Assembly (NCBI GenBank): GCA_034670405.1
Contig: JAXDDX010000121.1
Span: 1,067,001-1,131,000 of the forward strand
Length of the DNA stretch: 64,000 nucleotides
From: Hoplostethus atlanticus
Taxonomy: Eukaryota > Chordata > Actinopteri > Trachichthyiformes > Trachichthyidae
Direction of reading: 5' to 3'
Numbering within the stretch: the stretch's first letter is position 1; every line of letters begins with the position of its first letter. The position numbers and the translations under genes were made by a program. The notes below the pieces were generated by a model, which was given only the letters and a program-made list of their open reading frames with translations, searched no databases and had not been told where the DNA came from. Of this stretch, positions 1 through 12,085 are shown piece by piece.

Positions 1-1256
1 ATAGCATCGTGTGCGTGAGAGAGAGACGACTGGTATGCTCTAAGGCTACATCCACACTAATATGTTTTCGTTTTAAAACTAAAATGATCTCCGTCCACAA
101 CAAGCGTTTTAGCACCGTTTCAGAAATGATCTCCCTATTCTATTCTATTCTATTCTATTCTATTCACTGATACTTCTTATTCTAATTCCAGAGACATGCT
201 CATCAAGGCAAGGTGATGATTGTCAGAGGGAAAAGTAAGTAAAAAAACCAAAACATACTACAGGTTGTTCCTCAGAGGATGAATGTGAAGAAGTAATTTT
301 TAAGAAAACGAAAGATGTGAATGTTTTCTAGGTGTTTATTGTAATATAAATCATACTATTTGCCCCATTTAATCATCTGGTGTTCCTTAACTAGTTGAGA
401 AATTAGTAAAACAAAAGAATTTGACCTATTGACCTATTCTGTCTCTGTCCAGTCAGATAGTCTTTGCAAAAGGGCAAATGCAGCCTCTGCCGAGATCCAG
501 AACTGCCTGGTGTGTTGCTGTGATGCATTGTGGGGTTGTTAGTTTCAACAACTTCACTTCAGGCCTTCATTCAGCCTTGCAGGTAGCATCCTTTCCCTCT
601 TCTCACACACATCCAAACACACATATTGACACATGGTATAAACAGATTCATTTACTCAATGGTGTTAAATATTTTCAGTTTGATCTGAAGTTAATGTAAA
701 CATTGGTGTGTGTAGGGTAGATGGCAGATACCATAAACCACCCCAAGAAATTAGATGTACATAGTTGGCAAACAGTGCCACCATGTACAATGACTGGTGA
801 TATGGTAAATTAACAGTCACTGCATCTGTAAACTCATTGTAGCACAACTACAATAAGCATACACATTTGACTGTTGAGGAGTACTGTTGTATTTATTTGA
901 CCAGAAAAAAATATATATATTAAAGGTATGGTGTGCATTTACTGATTTCTCAACAGTATGGAAGTTATTAATTAATGAGAACCATGTCCAATATTCCAAG
1001 GCAACAGCTCTGAGATATAATTGACAATATTTTTCACTGTGTCCAACTGTATTTCACACAGCAAAGGACCCACAGCAGTGCGTCACCTGTGAGATCATGA
1101 GAAGGCTGAAGAACCAGGAGTGAGACGATATCACCGATGGTGGTACAGAATTAAACCCAGGGACAGGTAGGCAAACAGAGGCAAGACATACAGAGATTGG
1201 ATTTGTTCTTACTAATTTGTTTCATGAAACCAAGTTCAAATTCAATTCAAATTTTA
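1..1256. other. Unassigned left flank with weak exon-like segments
   Basis: No gene is recognised here. A CTATT pentamer repeat lies at 135-165. Two segments have splice-like edges: 189-234 (preceded by TTCCAG, followed by GTAAGT) and about 1062-1165 (preceded by CACACAG, followed by GTAGGC). The second has stops in all three frames. They could be exons of the plus-strand gene whose possible end lies at 5821-6576, but no protein family could be assigned and chance is a fair alternative. At 1230-1300 there is AT-rich sequence of the kind found at ends of common fish repeats (ATTTTATTTGTATAGC). Confidence 0.3.
135..165. repeat. CTATT pentanucleotide microsatellite
   Basis: Six uninterrupted CTATT units are visible. 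Confidence 0.85.
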
Positions 1257-1456
1257 TTTGTATAGCACCATCTCATACAAAAGCAGTTCATAGTGCTTTA
1301 CATGAAAAGTAGTAGTAGTAGTAGTAGAAGTAGTAAAATCAGAAGTAATAGCATCAGTAGTAGTAGCAGAAGTAGAAGTATTAGCTGAAGTAGTAGTAGC
1401 AGAAGTAGTAATAGTTGAAGTATTAGCAGAAGTAGCGGTTCTGAATGAATATGTAG

Positions 1457-4284
1457 TAGGATTGGGCGATATTGAAATTCCCTTACTGACGATATTGCTT
1501 TAAGAAAAACAACAATATACAATATTATCGTCCAAAAAAATGCTGAAAAGACGCATATGTTGCAATACCCATAAATGGCCACAATGTGGTGCCATTGAGC
1601 GCTATTTTACACAATTGGCGATCAGCTGAGGTCAACAAATCAGATCAATCAATCAGTGAGTTGGCATATTTTTATTCAATAACACCGTTTTTTAAACACC
1701 ATGAATGTAACGTGTCATTTCAGAAATAACTGGACAGAAATAACACAAGTAACATTAATAATTAGCCTACTAGCAAATATAAGTAAAGAATAACAAACTA
1801 AAAAGTCTTTGGTTTTGGTGTTGTGAAATATAAATTATAATACAAAAATATGCTTAAATAAAATGTAGGCTATGCCTAGACACAAATAGATCTACTGTAG
1901 CTCAAATTAAACAAGGCTTTTTCAGGCATTCTGCGCCAGGAAAACTAACATGTGCACCTTATCTGGCTTTAAGAGCGCACGCGAGGGAGTGACGATGTTA
2001 CCTGCGGTACTAAAAACTCGCTCTGAGGCGGTGCTGGTGGCACATATGCACAGGTACTTGCGGGCGAGTTTAGCCATAAGGGGCACGCGCTGCTCATTGA
2101 TTTTCCACCACATAAGCGGATCCTCCTCGCCATCAAGCACATCCTCCCTCAGATACCTCGTTATTTCGGCCGCGGCCGTCTCCTCCGTGGTCAGGGGTGC
2201 AGATGGCGCCTCTTTTGCTTTGCCGAGCAGAGTTCCCAGAGACATCCTTTTCGCAGGACGAGCAGAGTGCTCTTGTTCCTCTGGCTCCACTCTCACGTGA
2301 ATTGATCCTTGCCATAGACTTGTCATTTCTTCTTTTACCCTGTCCTGGGTTTCTTGAAGCTTGCCGTCATGCTCTCCGCGGTAACGTGGATCCAGGAAGG
2401 TGGTGGTGCGCATGAGATGTTGGATAGACTCGTCATATTTTGAGAGGACTTTGGACAGAATACCGGCTTTTATCTCTGTGGTCAACGCATCATCATCTTC
2501 CGAAGCCACCAAGACCTTGCGCTCCAGCAGATGCAACATAGGCAGCAGCGAAGACACTGTCACGTAATCCTCTCCGGATAAAATGTCAGTGAATTCGGCC
2601 ACTGGCTTTAGCGCAGCGTTCAGGCTTTCGAGCACGGCTTCATCCTGCCAAGTGAGGGTAACGGGTGGCCTTCGTTCGTTGGCGAAGACTCGCTTGATCG
2701 ATTGCGCCTGTTCCAATATTCTAGCCACCATCTTCTGCTTCGATCCCCATCGGGTGGGACAGTCCTTTGTGGAAAAAAAATAATGTTTTTTCAATGCATT
2801 GGTTTCATAAATTATTTTTTTCTTAAATTTACTAATGCCAGAATAAACTGCGCATTTTAACCCAATGGCTTATTAACGAAATAGGGGGGCAAATTTGTAT
2901 AGGGAAGACTATTCTGAAATAACCAAATTCATGAAATTTACTTGCATTTAATAAATCAATTCTAATTCATTTAGGCTCATGTAAATTATGTATCGTTAAT
3001 CCTTATGTGGTGACATAAAAATGACAACGTTTATTAAATAGGGCTAAGGCTACTGACAAAACAATTCTTTACCGTTATAAGGGCATGCTGCGGGAGGTTG
3101 AGGTCGATTTGGGCAGCCTGGAGTTCTTGCTTTCGATGCCAACTATGGGAGAAGGCTCCCGTGATTGTCCTGCACACCCCCAGTGCTCGGTCCAAACGCC
3201 GACTGACATTATCTCTTTTCATTGCGCTCGTCACTCCAAGATTCAAATTGTGGCCGAAGCAGCTGAGCCAGGTCCAGTTCAGCTTGCGAACGGCTGCCAC
3301 AATGTTGGCTGCACTATCTGTCGTGATGCAAGCCAGTCGTCTCTCGTCCAACTTCCACTCTTCCAACGAGGTCTGAAGAGCAGCGGCCAAATTGTCGGCC
3401 GTATGCGTTTCGGGAAAGAAACTGGTCATCAAGCATTTTGATTCTAGCTTCCAATCAGAGTTGATAAAGTGGGCAGTGGTGGACATGTAGGGTTGTAAAT
3501 TGACACTTGACCACATGTCTGTGGTCAGTGCATAGAATTCTGCACCGCCGATTGCCTTTTGCACATCCGAAACGACATCATTATAGTATGTCGGAATGGC
3601 TGTCTTGCTGAAATATCGGCGGCTTGGTAGTTCATACTGGGGATCTAATGTATTTAGCATTTCCTTGAAAGTGGATTTTTCAACGGTATGCATTGAAACC
3701 ATTTCTTTTCCAATGTACCTCGTAACTGCCCTTGTCTTGCCACCGCTGACTGTCGCGTTTATATTTTGTTGCCTTCGTGAAAGCCCCGATGATGGAGGGT
3801 TGGTTGCTAGCGATGCTAGGAGTTTTTGGCCGGCTGCTCTTCGCGGAGGGAGTCGGTGGCAGAGTTGCGTAGTCTGCTGGGTGGTGATTTTTAAGATGGG
3901 AGCGGAGATTTGTGGTGTTTCCATCTTTAGTACTTACTTGCTTATCACACAGCTTGCATGTAACTTCGTTCACATTATCTGGCTCTCCTTTTTCGTTTGG
4001 TTTGAAACCAAAGAAACGCCAAATAGGCGCATTTGTCGTTCTTGTTAACAAGAGCTGCCATTTTTTGCCATATTGTTACTTGTTTTGATAGGTTAGAACG
4101 ATGCGTGCAGCAGAGAGAGAGAGAGAGACTATTGACTCGCGGCTAGTGCAAGATCCATAAGAAGTGTTGCATAATGATTGTAGCGGCAACAAGAAAATAT
4201 TCTGTTATCGGGGCACGTCAGGACGGTTATCGTGGCCTATCAATATCGTGCTGCACGATAATATCTTCATATCGCCCAAGCCTA
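1457..4284 (-). mobile_element. hAT DNA transposon, ZBED-type, with TIRs and 8-bp TSD
   Basis: The ends are inverted repeats: left TAGGATTGGGCGATAT and right, read on the minus strand, TAGGCTTGGGCGATAT, one mismatch in 16. Both sides carry the same 8-bp target duplication ATATGTAG (1449-1456 and 4285-4292), the size expected for hAT. The 2,828-bp element carries a minus-strand transposase gene with a BED zinc finger and a C-terminal hAT dimerisation region, but the gene is frameshifted, so this copy is probably not autonomous. Confidence 0.93.
1922..4051 (-). pseudogene. hAT (ZBED1-like) transposase, frameshifted
   Basis: Reading on the minus strand, 4051-3680 encodes an N-terminal BED zinc finger (WRFFGF, then CKLCDKQV and a downstream HLKNHH). 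The next part, in another frame down to 3073, carries the catalytic-core region (ALTTDMWSSV, ITTDSAANIV, CFGHNLNLGV). The frames must switch near 3735, which indicates a one-base lesion. A 308-bp intron is inferred at 3072-2765 (donor GTAAAG, acceptor CACAAAG) because the protein then continues in frame as DCPTRWGSKQKM. The last exon (2764-1922) ends with the hATC dimerisation region (YLCICATSTASERVFSTAG). Transposases of this type cut and paste the element using the TIRs. Apart from the frameshift the coding sequence is well preserved. Confidence 0.85.
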
Positions 4285-4445
4285 ATATGTAGACATATTT
4301 CATGTCCAGCTTTGTGTTTTCTATTCATTCATCCATCAGTAAACCACAAACTCAGTCTCTGGACATTGTGAAAGACAACCAGGGTCACATTTGACAGTCT
4401 CTGACTCCATCTAGTGGCTTGTAGACACAGAACCATTGTCAAAGC

Positions 4446-4458
4446 GAAAGTGAAACTT
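4446..4458 (+). promoter_or_regulatory. ISRE-like motif inside the foldback repeat
   Basis: GAAAGTGAAACTT matches the interferon-stimulated response element pattern GAAANNGAAACT. Whether it is used is unknown; short motifs like this also arise by chance. Confidence 0.25.
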
Positions 4459-5820
4459 ATCTTTTTATAATGCATTCCTATAGGGCCAAAAAAATTGCAA
4501 ATTAAATTAAATTGCAGAAAAAGTAAAAGTGTAATCAAAGATTTGAATGACCGATCGTGATTCCAGACTATTCTAGACTACTAAATTTGAACGGCGTTGA
4601 TTGCTTTGGGCGGAAGAAGAGGGAATAATGAGTCTGCTTGCTTCAGCAAAGCACACATATGTTCTCGTACTTATTTATAATAATATTTCCTCTTCTTCCA
4701 CCCAAAACATAAGCCCTCAACTACTTTCACACCATTTACGCTATTAATACCGTTCAGACTTTGAAAAATTCAGCATAGTCTGAGTCAGAGACTGTCAAAT
4801 GTGACCCTGGCTGTCTTTCACAATGTCCAGAGACCAGAGACTCAGTTTGTGGTTTACTGATGGATGAATGAATAGAAAACACAAAGCTGGACATGAAATA
4901 TGTCTACATTTTGATTTGATGGAGAAAGTTTCCATACAAATAATTATTACAACTAGTTATACTTTTAATACTTTCAATATGTTTAATACTTAAATTTTTC
5001 AATACTATTACTACTACTAGAGCTGTAAATGCTACTACTATTTCTGCTAATACTACTACTACTGCTACAACTTTTGCTACTACTACTGTTACTACTCCTG
5101 CTACTACATCTACTACTACTTCTACATCTGCTAATACTTCAACTACTACTACTTCTACTGCAGCTATTACTAACAGCCAGGGTCACATTTGACAGTCTCT
5201 GTCTCTCTCTGGGGGCTGTCAAATGTGACCCTGGCTGTCTGACAATGTCCACAGACCAGAGACTCAGTTTGTGGTTTACTGATGACTGAATAGAACACAA
5301 ACCACTACTTCTGCTAATACTTCAACTATTACTACTACTGCTACTACTACTTCAGCTAATACTTCTACTTCTGCTACTACTATGTCAGCTAATACTTCTA
5401 CTTCTGCTACTACTACTGCTGGTGCTGCTATTACTTCTGCTTTTACTACTTCTACTACTACGATTCCTTAACACAGGATCTTCCTGATTGAATTGACTTT
5501 TTAAAAAAACATTTTGAAGCTGAAGCAAGCACACAAATTTTCTTGAATACTTACGTCAATGTGATATACGTTTTTCCTTTTTAATAAATTTGCAAACATT
5601 TCTTTGTCATTATGGGGTATTGAGTGTAGGTTGATGAGGGAGAAAATTATTTAAACGATTTTAGCATAAGGCTGCAACATAACAAAATGTGAAAAAAGTG
5701 AAGGGGTCTGAATACTTTCTGAATGCACTGTATGTGTAGCTGCCTGTTCTTCTATTTTTTACATTCCCTTTTCCAACACTGATAACTGCTAATGATAAGA
5801 AACTTGTTTAAATCTTTTAG

Positions 5821-6576
5821 ATCAAGCATTGGAACAAGGTTTACGGGGGAGAACAGGCACCCAACAGAGAGACAAGCCCATCACTAGTAAGTATCAACTG
5901 CAGTATATAAGACAAGATATTAGTCCATTATAACCACTATTTCTAAACCTTACATTGTGATTAATATGTAGTATTAAGTATGATTTCGGTACAGACAATT
6001 TAAATACAGTTTGTAAGCTTGTTTAAAGTAATGGTAAAAAATGAAATCCTACTTTTCAGTGAATCTTAGTGTGTCCTTTTTTTCTTCTCTCCCCCCCCCA
6101 GATGCACCACGGATCCAGCTGATTACTGGCAATTTGGAGGAGGATTGTTCTTTATATTGTCACTTCTGGTACAGATTCATTGACATTTTGTGGTATGTTT
6201 TGATTTTACTTATTAATACATTGTATAGTTAGGATTCTGAATTAAAAGACAGTGTAATGTTTGTCCACATATATTATCAGAACTATACGGAGCCCCCAGG
6301 GGTCAGGAGAATATTGTGGAAAATATAAAACTGAATTGGAAAATACAAGCTAAAAAACAACAGACCACAACCCCCTCAGCTCAACAGCACAATTTGTTGC
6401 TTTCTCCACCTGTTTCAAAGGTGAAATCATGACCTCATCATGATAGTAACCCTAACAGAGAAGATAGACACATGGAGAAATGCCATTTTTAGTTTTTCAA
6501 TTCCTCCTGGGGGCCTCTGAAGAACTGTGAATAATTGGTTGATATTGTAAATTTACATCTGAATACATTAAATAAA
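5821..6576 (+). other. Possible last two exons and polyA site of an unknown gene
   Basis: A 66-nt segment at 5821-5886 is preceded by TCTTTTAG and followed by GTAAGT. Read in phase 0 it gives 22 residues starting IKHWNKVYGGEQAPNR. A second segment starts at 6102 after a C-rich tract ending CCCCAG; joined in frame it gives MHHGSS and then a TGA at 6120-6122. An AATAAA lies at 6571-6576. The layout fits the cytoplasmic end and 3' UTR of a plus-strand gene whose earlier exons would lie to the left. The peptide was not recognised. Other reading frames of the 6102 segment are also open, so the assignment is weak. Confidence 0.3.
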
Positions 6577-6694
6577 AGTGTTTTAGAATCAATAGTGGTG
6601 TGTACTTTATTTGTAATAAAGTTTCCAACCCCACTTTAATTGAAACAGTGAAAATCTTGTAGATGTATCAATTTATTTTGTACTGTAATTCTAC

Positions 6695-7250
6695 AAGGTG
6701 TTTGATCGTAATAATTCAGGAAAAATCTGTAAAATAACAGTGTTTCTCTGCAGAACTTTTAGTGCTATCACTTTATTGAAGGTGTTTGATCGTAATAATT
6801 CGGGAAAAATCTGTAAAATAACAGTGTTTCACTGCAGAACTTTTAGTGCTCTCACTTTATTGAAGGTGTTTGATCGTAATAATTCGGGAAAAATCTGTAA
6901 AATAACTGTTTCTCTGCAGAACTTTTAGTGCTATCACTTTATTGAAGGTGTTTGATCGTAGTAATTTGGGAAAAATCTGTAAAATAACAGTTTCTATGCA
7001 GAACTTTTAGTGCTATCACTTTATTGAAGGTGTTTGATCATAGTAATTTGGGAAAAATCTGTAAAATAACAGTGTTTCGCTGCAGAACTTTTAGTGCTCT
7101 CACTTTATTGAAGGTGTTTGATCGTAATAATTCGGGAAAAATCTAAAATAACAGTGTTTCTCTGCAGAACTTTTAGTGCTATCACTTTATTGAAGGTGTT
7201 TGATCGTAGTAATTCAGGAAAAATCTGTAAAATAACAGTTTCTCTGCAAA
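6695..7250. repeat. 84-bp minisatellite, about 6.7 units
   Basis: Units begin with AAGGTGTTTGATC at 6695, 6779, 6863, 6945, 7026, 7111 and 7193, giving periods of 81-85 bp. Each unit contains GGGAAAAATCTGTAAAATAA-type sequence and the string CTTTTAGTGCT. The first three units keep one frame open because 84 is a multiple of 3, but indels break it later, so coding function is not supported. The array abuts the 5' side of the truncated LINE that follows. Confidence 0.92.
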
Positions 7251-7374
7251 ACCGTTAATGAAAAATTCTATAAATTTATTGGTTTTGCACTTTATTTTAA
7301 TTAGGATATTTTACTTTAATTTTACGGTTTTTGTTTGGCAGCCATTGCTGCCAGTCATTTGACCATTTTCTTAC

Positions 7375-10318
7375 GATTTTTTTTTTACAGTGTAGATAAT
7401 GCAACTGATGACAATAAGGAAGTGTTTTTTATGGGAGATCTGAATATTAATTTGAGTGATAACAAGAATACTAACAAAACAAAATTACTGAGATTTACAG
7501 AGGGATGCAATATGAAACAGATGGTAAGAAATGCAACAAGATCTTCAATAAGGAATGGTGTATGTACTGAGACGTGCATTGATCTGATTTTTACTAGTGT
7601 ACCACAACAGTGTTCAAGTGCTTGTGTGTTTCCTGTTAGCTGGTCGGACCATGATATTGTATTTATAACTAAAATAACCAAGATTCCAAAAAGACCACCC
7701 AGAGTAATAGTAAAGAGGAGTTTTAAAGGATTCAACTGTGAGGAATTCAAGAGGGATTTAGCTATAATTCCCTGGGAATTAATATATTTAGAGGACAACT
7801 TAGACCATGCCTATGAATGCTTCACAAAACTTTTAACCGAAGTGATGAATCGGCATGCTCCAGTTAGGAAACGAACTGTTAAGGCCTGTTCTGCTCCATG
7901 GATAGATGAGGAACTTAATAAAGTATTTATGGAGAGAAATGAGGCAAAAGCTGTATCTTTAAGATCAAAGTTAGAATCTGACCAACAGATCTATAGAAAA
8001 CTACCGTAACCATGCATTGAAATTGAATCGAAATAAGAAGGCTTCATTTTATAAAATGGCATTTATGGAGTGTGGAAATGAAACATGGAACACAGTTAGG
8101 GGCTTGCTGGGAACAAATGTTGCACAATACCCATCATTTGTTGAAGAGAATGGAAGAATAATCACAAAGCCTGCTGACATTGCCAATCATTATGCCGCTT
8201 ATTATGAAAGCAAAATCAACAGATTAAGAAAAATGTTTGATTCTTCTAACTCTAAAGAATCTCTCATTAATCTGATTGACAATAATATCATGTTAAATAA
8301 AATGTGTTCATTTTCCCTATCCTTGGTAACAACTGAAGTGGTTATGAAAGTCACTTCCTGACGGAAAAGCTACACGCTATGATTTAATGGACAACATGTT
8401 ATTGAGGTATGCTGCTCCTCAGATTGCTGCCCCCTTGAGGTATTTGTATAATTGGTCGATTGGAATGGGGCAGTTCCCTAGGGCATGGAAGGAAGCTAAG
8501 CTATGTCCAATTCCAAAAAATAGCAAAGAACCTTTCTCACCAGAGAACAGTCGCCCCATTAGTCTTTTACCTACACTTAGTAAAATATTGGAAAGTATAA
8601 TTAGTAAACAGATTTGGTCATATATGGAAACTAATGATTTAATTTCTGTTAATCAGCATGCGTACCGCAAGGACCATTCCACAGGGACAGCCCTTATCGA
8701 AATGACAGATCAATGGTTAGAACAAATTGATTTGGGAAAATATGTTGGTGTATTATTTTTGGATTTTAGTGCAGCATTTGATTTGGTAGATCATAGTATA
8801 TTACTGAAAAAGCTCTTTCATTATGGGTTCCAACAAACTGCTCTTGATTGGGTTAATTCCTATTTATCTGAAAGAACACAATCTGTTTATATAAATGGAT
8901 CTTCCTCTTTTCCTCTGAATATAGAGTGCGGAGTGCCTCAAGGCAGTTGTCTTGGGCCTCTCCTTTATTTGATATATATAAATGATATTTTGTGTGCACT
9001 AATCCAATCACAAATTACAATTTTTGCAGATGATACAACTGTGTATGCACCAGGTTATTCAAGTGTAAACATACAGACATCACTGCAACAAGACCTAGAA
9101 AGAATTAAAGAATGGGTTGATATTAACAAACTTGTACTGAATATGAAGAAAACAAAAGTAATGCTTATGGGTTCTGTGAGGAAATGGCAAGCACACCCCT
9201 GCTTGCAGCTCATGGCAGATGGTGTAATGATTGAACAAGTAAATGAGAACAGACTGTTAGGTGTCCAACTTGATAGTTGCCTGTCTTGGACATCACATAT
9301 CTCTTATCTATGTAAGAAGCTGGTTAGGATTGCTGGCATGGTTAGTAGAATAGCTGAATACTTCACCCATAAAAATACTAAGACAAGTGACTCATGCTCT
9401 AATTGGGAGTCAGGTGAACTATTGTGCTGCCACTTGGGGTATTGCCGGAGTTGGAGAAATCAGTAGGCTCCAAATTGCACAAAATAAGGCTGCAAGAATT
9501 ATTCTTAGATGTCCGAGTGACACCCCTGTTGAAGAACGACATAAAATACTGGCATGGTCACCCATTAAGGATATAATAGCCATAAGTGTTCTTCATTCAT
9601 TTTATAACTTGCAGGCTAAAAAGAGGCCAAAACTGTTGAAAAGCAGGTTCCAGCAAGTGAAAGATAGACATTTAGTTAACACAAGAGCAGCTAACACAAG
9701 TGATTATGTACTACCCAGGATTAGGCTTATAACTGGTAAAAGAATGTTTTCTTATCGTGCTGTCAAGCTGTGGAATGGTTTGCCTGATCCCATTAGGAGC
9801 CTACCAAAAAAACAATTCAAACAAAACATAAAATGCACTTTTAAAGAACATTGGAAGTAAACCAAGCTCAGTATGATCATGTAAGTTGTTACTTTTAATT
9901 GTGGGTACAGGTAACTCTATAAGATCTAGGTATTTGTCATGGTACATTAGGCATAGGAAATTGTGTTCTAATATTTACATATTCCTAATATTTGTACTTG
10001 TATTGACAATGTATTGCTATGTATTTGTTAGGTAACCTGAATTGAAGATTTTATATATGGTATATTGGTGTGGATGTAGTATAACTGTAAGATTGAATGA
10101 TTGGGTGGTATGGCATGTATGCATTATTATACGTATAGGCTGTGTTGTGTGTATTATGCCATCAATGTGTGTGAATGTGTTGAATGTATGTTTTTTTATA
10201 TTTGTATATTGTATTATGTTACTGTAACTTGTATTAAATGTTTTTATGCTATGGACTCTTGGAAGGAATAGCCCAATAGGGCTAAAAGAGATCCAAATAA
10301 ACAAACAAATAAACAAAC
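7375..10318 (+). mobile_element. 5'-truncated non-LTR retrotransposon (jockey/CR1-like group)
   Basis: The element starts inside the endonuclease region and ends in an A-rich AAAC/AAAT tail at about 10297-10318 that abuts the tandem-array spacer. The protein order is endonuclease C-terminus, reverse transcriptase, then a C-terminal region without an evident RNase H. The clade was not assigned; a Daphne, Crack or Rex1-type element is possible. Confidence 0.85.
7383..9860 (+). pseudogene. LINE endonuclease/reverse transcriptase, broken
   Basis: Segment 7383-8009 has the endonuclease C-terminal motifs MGDLNINLS and SWSDHD. Segments after 8017 and 8387 carry the reverse transcriptase: NSRPISLLPTLSKILES, FLDFSAAFD, GVPQGSCLGPLLY and FADDTTVY, with the catalytic DD present. 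Segment 9387-9860 is the C-terminal region (LQIAQNKAARI, KLWNGLPDPI). The protein changes frame near 8000, near 8360 and near 9385, each consistent with a one- or two-base indel. The N-terminal endonuclease is missing. With at least three frameshifts this copy cannot make an intact protein. Confidence 0.88.
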
Positions 10319-10616
10319 TACCCACAATCCTAAAGTGTAACACTCTGATTGACGTCTCTGATTGGTGGAGCTCGCTGTTACCATGGAAATGTTTACCGCA
10401 CCCACTTCATAAAATAATGATGTACACAGTCTTGTACCTTTGCCTTTTCTTCTGTTTTCCGATCTTTTTTTTGCTCAGAATCAAATGTTTTATGGTCACG
10501 ATTCATCGTCTAGCTGGCTGGCTTGGTTCCAGCCTTAAAACTCTTTATATAAGGATTTTCTGAAATGTCAATGGAGTAAATGAATGGGAAATTTACTTCC
10601 AGAACCAGAGCCGTAA

Positions 10617-10883
10617 AAAAAGTGGGCGGTCACTGTTGCGCTCTATGGTCCTGATACAGCCAATGGTCCTGCTGCTGCCCACGACACATCAGTAAGAACT
10701 GATGCTGACGCTTCACCGACTGGTAGCGCTGATGTTGTCCTTGTCCCACTGATGCAGCAAAGTGCTGAACCCAGTGCTACCTCAGGAACCAATGAAGACA
10801 CTGATACTGTATCAGACCATGACTGTACTCTGTCCCTGGAGCTGAGATTGGCCTGGCTGTTGTCCATCCTCTCTCCTCTCTGA
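10617..10883 (+). other. Open frame of 88 codons, shared by all three spacers
   Basis: After a TAA the frame stays open for 88 codons and ends in TGA. It reads, in part, GPDTANGPAAAHDTS and ends in LAWLLSILSPL. It has no early ATG, so if coding it would be an exon rather than a whole gene. Within it, TGATACAG at about 10660 would be a phase-1 acceptor matching the phase-1 introns of the neighbouring Ig genes, but it lacks a pyrimidine tract. The same frame at 27950-28216 and 35076-35342 reads the same. The Ala/Thr/Ser-rich composition resembles the Ig-gene cytoplasmic tails. It could be an alternative tail exon or simply young duplicated sequence. Confidence 0.3.
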
Positions 10884-11954
10884 GACAATGATCACCAGTT
10901 TGTCGCAGACGTGTTATTTCTAGTGGTGTCAATCGATTAAAAAATGTAATCGAGTTAATCACAATAAAGGGCACCTGGACCGGCCGGGTGGCACTTAAAA
11001 ACACACTCTCACCAACCTGCAGCTCTTTCTGGGGGGTAAAGTAATAATCTGTGACATTTTATATAGAAATACATGTTGGTTTTTCTACTATCACAGATTG
11101 ATGTAACAGAATAGTGATCCACCTCTAGTCAGGTCATGAACGTTTTTCCATCTGCTGTCCTAAACGCCCCTGTGTCAGGCAGGTCTTTCCTGGGAAAAAT
11201 CCTCTTGTGCACAGGAAGTGATGCGTTTTCTGGAAATGTTGTTTTTTCTTGGTAATTATCCTCAGCTCAGGAGTTTGTGTTACAGCAAACCAAATATGGG
11301 AATATCAAGCACAGATCAATATACCAGCTCATTCCCTACACTTCACCTCACATACTTTATTTTTTTGGTGAGGTCAGAATTCAGGAAGTCAGAAATCCCC
11401 AGTAGGAATTTACCACCGGAAAGCTGTTTTCAAGCAGCAAGCTTGTATCTACCATCCTTCCCATATGGAGTGAATGCAGCGGAACACTGCTGCCCCTGTT
11501 AATGTGGAACACAGTAACCAGTATGCAGCATGCTGGGAGAAACTGGTTTAATCCAGATCCACACATATAAGTACTCATAAAGAGATATACTATTATCCTT
11601 GGAGCTAGAAGAAGACATACTGGCTCCACCTCGTTTTGGAGCGTTTTGGTGGAACAGACTATAATGGAGCCATAGCACTACTTATATAGGAAATTAACTA
11701 TTATACACTACACAAAATGATCACACAATCAATCAATCAATTTCTTCTCATTTGGTGTATAAATTATTTGTCTGTGATTTTTGTTTTTATTAAAACCTTG
11801 AATACATCGTACACAATAAAGACGTGCAAAGTTTATTTTTGTGAAAACATAAAGACAAAAACAATAAATCATGCACAAGTTATTTTTGGCTCCCAAATGC
11901 TACCGGTACAAATAAAACGTCTAGCAAAACGTTTATATTCTCTACAGACCAGAG

Positions 11955-12085
11955 ACTTGCGAGGGGGCGGGGAATGGGCGTGGCAGCTGTCAATCATTTT
12001 TTTATTTGGCCAATCAGAGGCTTACAATCCTCTGTCAATCAAAAACGAATTTCACCAATACACCGTGTGTATAAATGTGTATATT
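11955..12085 (+). promoter_or_regulatory. Promoter-like block in spacer A (GC box, CCAAT, TATA)
   Basis: In order: GC box GGGGGCGGGG (about 11963-11972), GGGCGTGG, CCAAT within TTGGCCAATCAG (12010-12014), a second CCAAT (12055-12059) and TATAAAT (12070-12076). Spacing and order fit a TATA-type polymerase II promoter firing to the right, toward the Ig gene. The same block is at 29288-29420 in spacer B. Which transcript it drives is inferred only from position. Confidence 0.4.

Larger units (their letters stand above)
1307..5465. repeat. Foldback repeat with trinucleotide arms, split by a hAT insertion
   Basis: The left edge is an imperfect AGT run (about 1307-1440) and the right edge an imperfect ACT run (about 5000-5465), its reverse complement. 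Between them, 4288-4410 is the near-perfect reverse complement of 4784-4910, with weaker inverted similarity continuing inward to a centre near 4650. A further partial palindrome of the same sequence sits inside the ACT run at about 5170-5300. Removing the hAT element (1457-4284) joins the left trinucleotide arm directly to this palindrome, so the foldback is the older structure. Confidence 0.7.

Noticed and set aside
1298-1582. Leucine-rich open frame on the minus strand
   Set aside because: It is a translation of the AGT trinucleotide run; no splice sites or domain.
5029-5289. Leucine-rich open frame on the plus strand
   Set aside because: Produced by the ACT trinucleotide run of the foldback repeat.
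6698-6928. 28-residue repeat protein from the minisatellite
   Set aside because: The frame exists only because the period is near 84 bp and is broken by indels in later units; no flanking gene.
6695-7250. The seven spaced repeats considered as a CRISPR array
   Set aside because: Units are contiguous 84-bp repeats with no unique spacers, and this is eukaryotic DNA.
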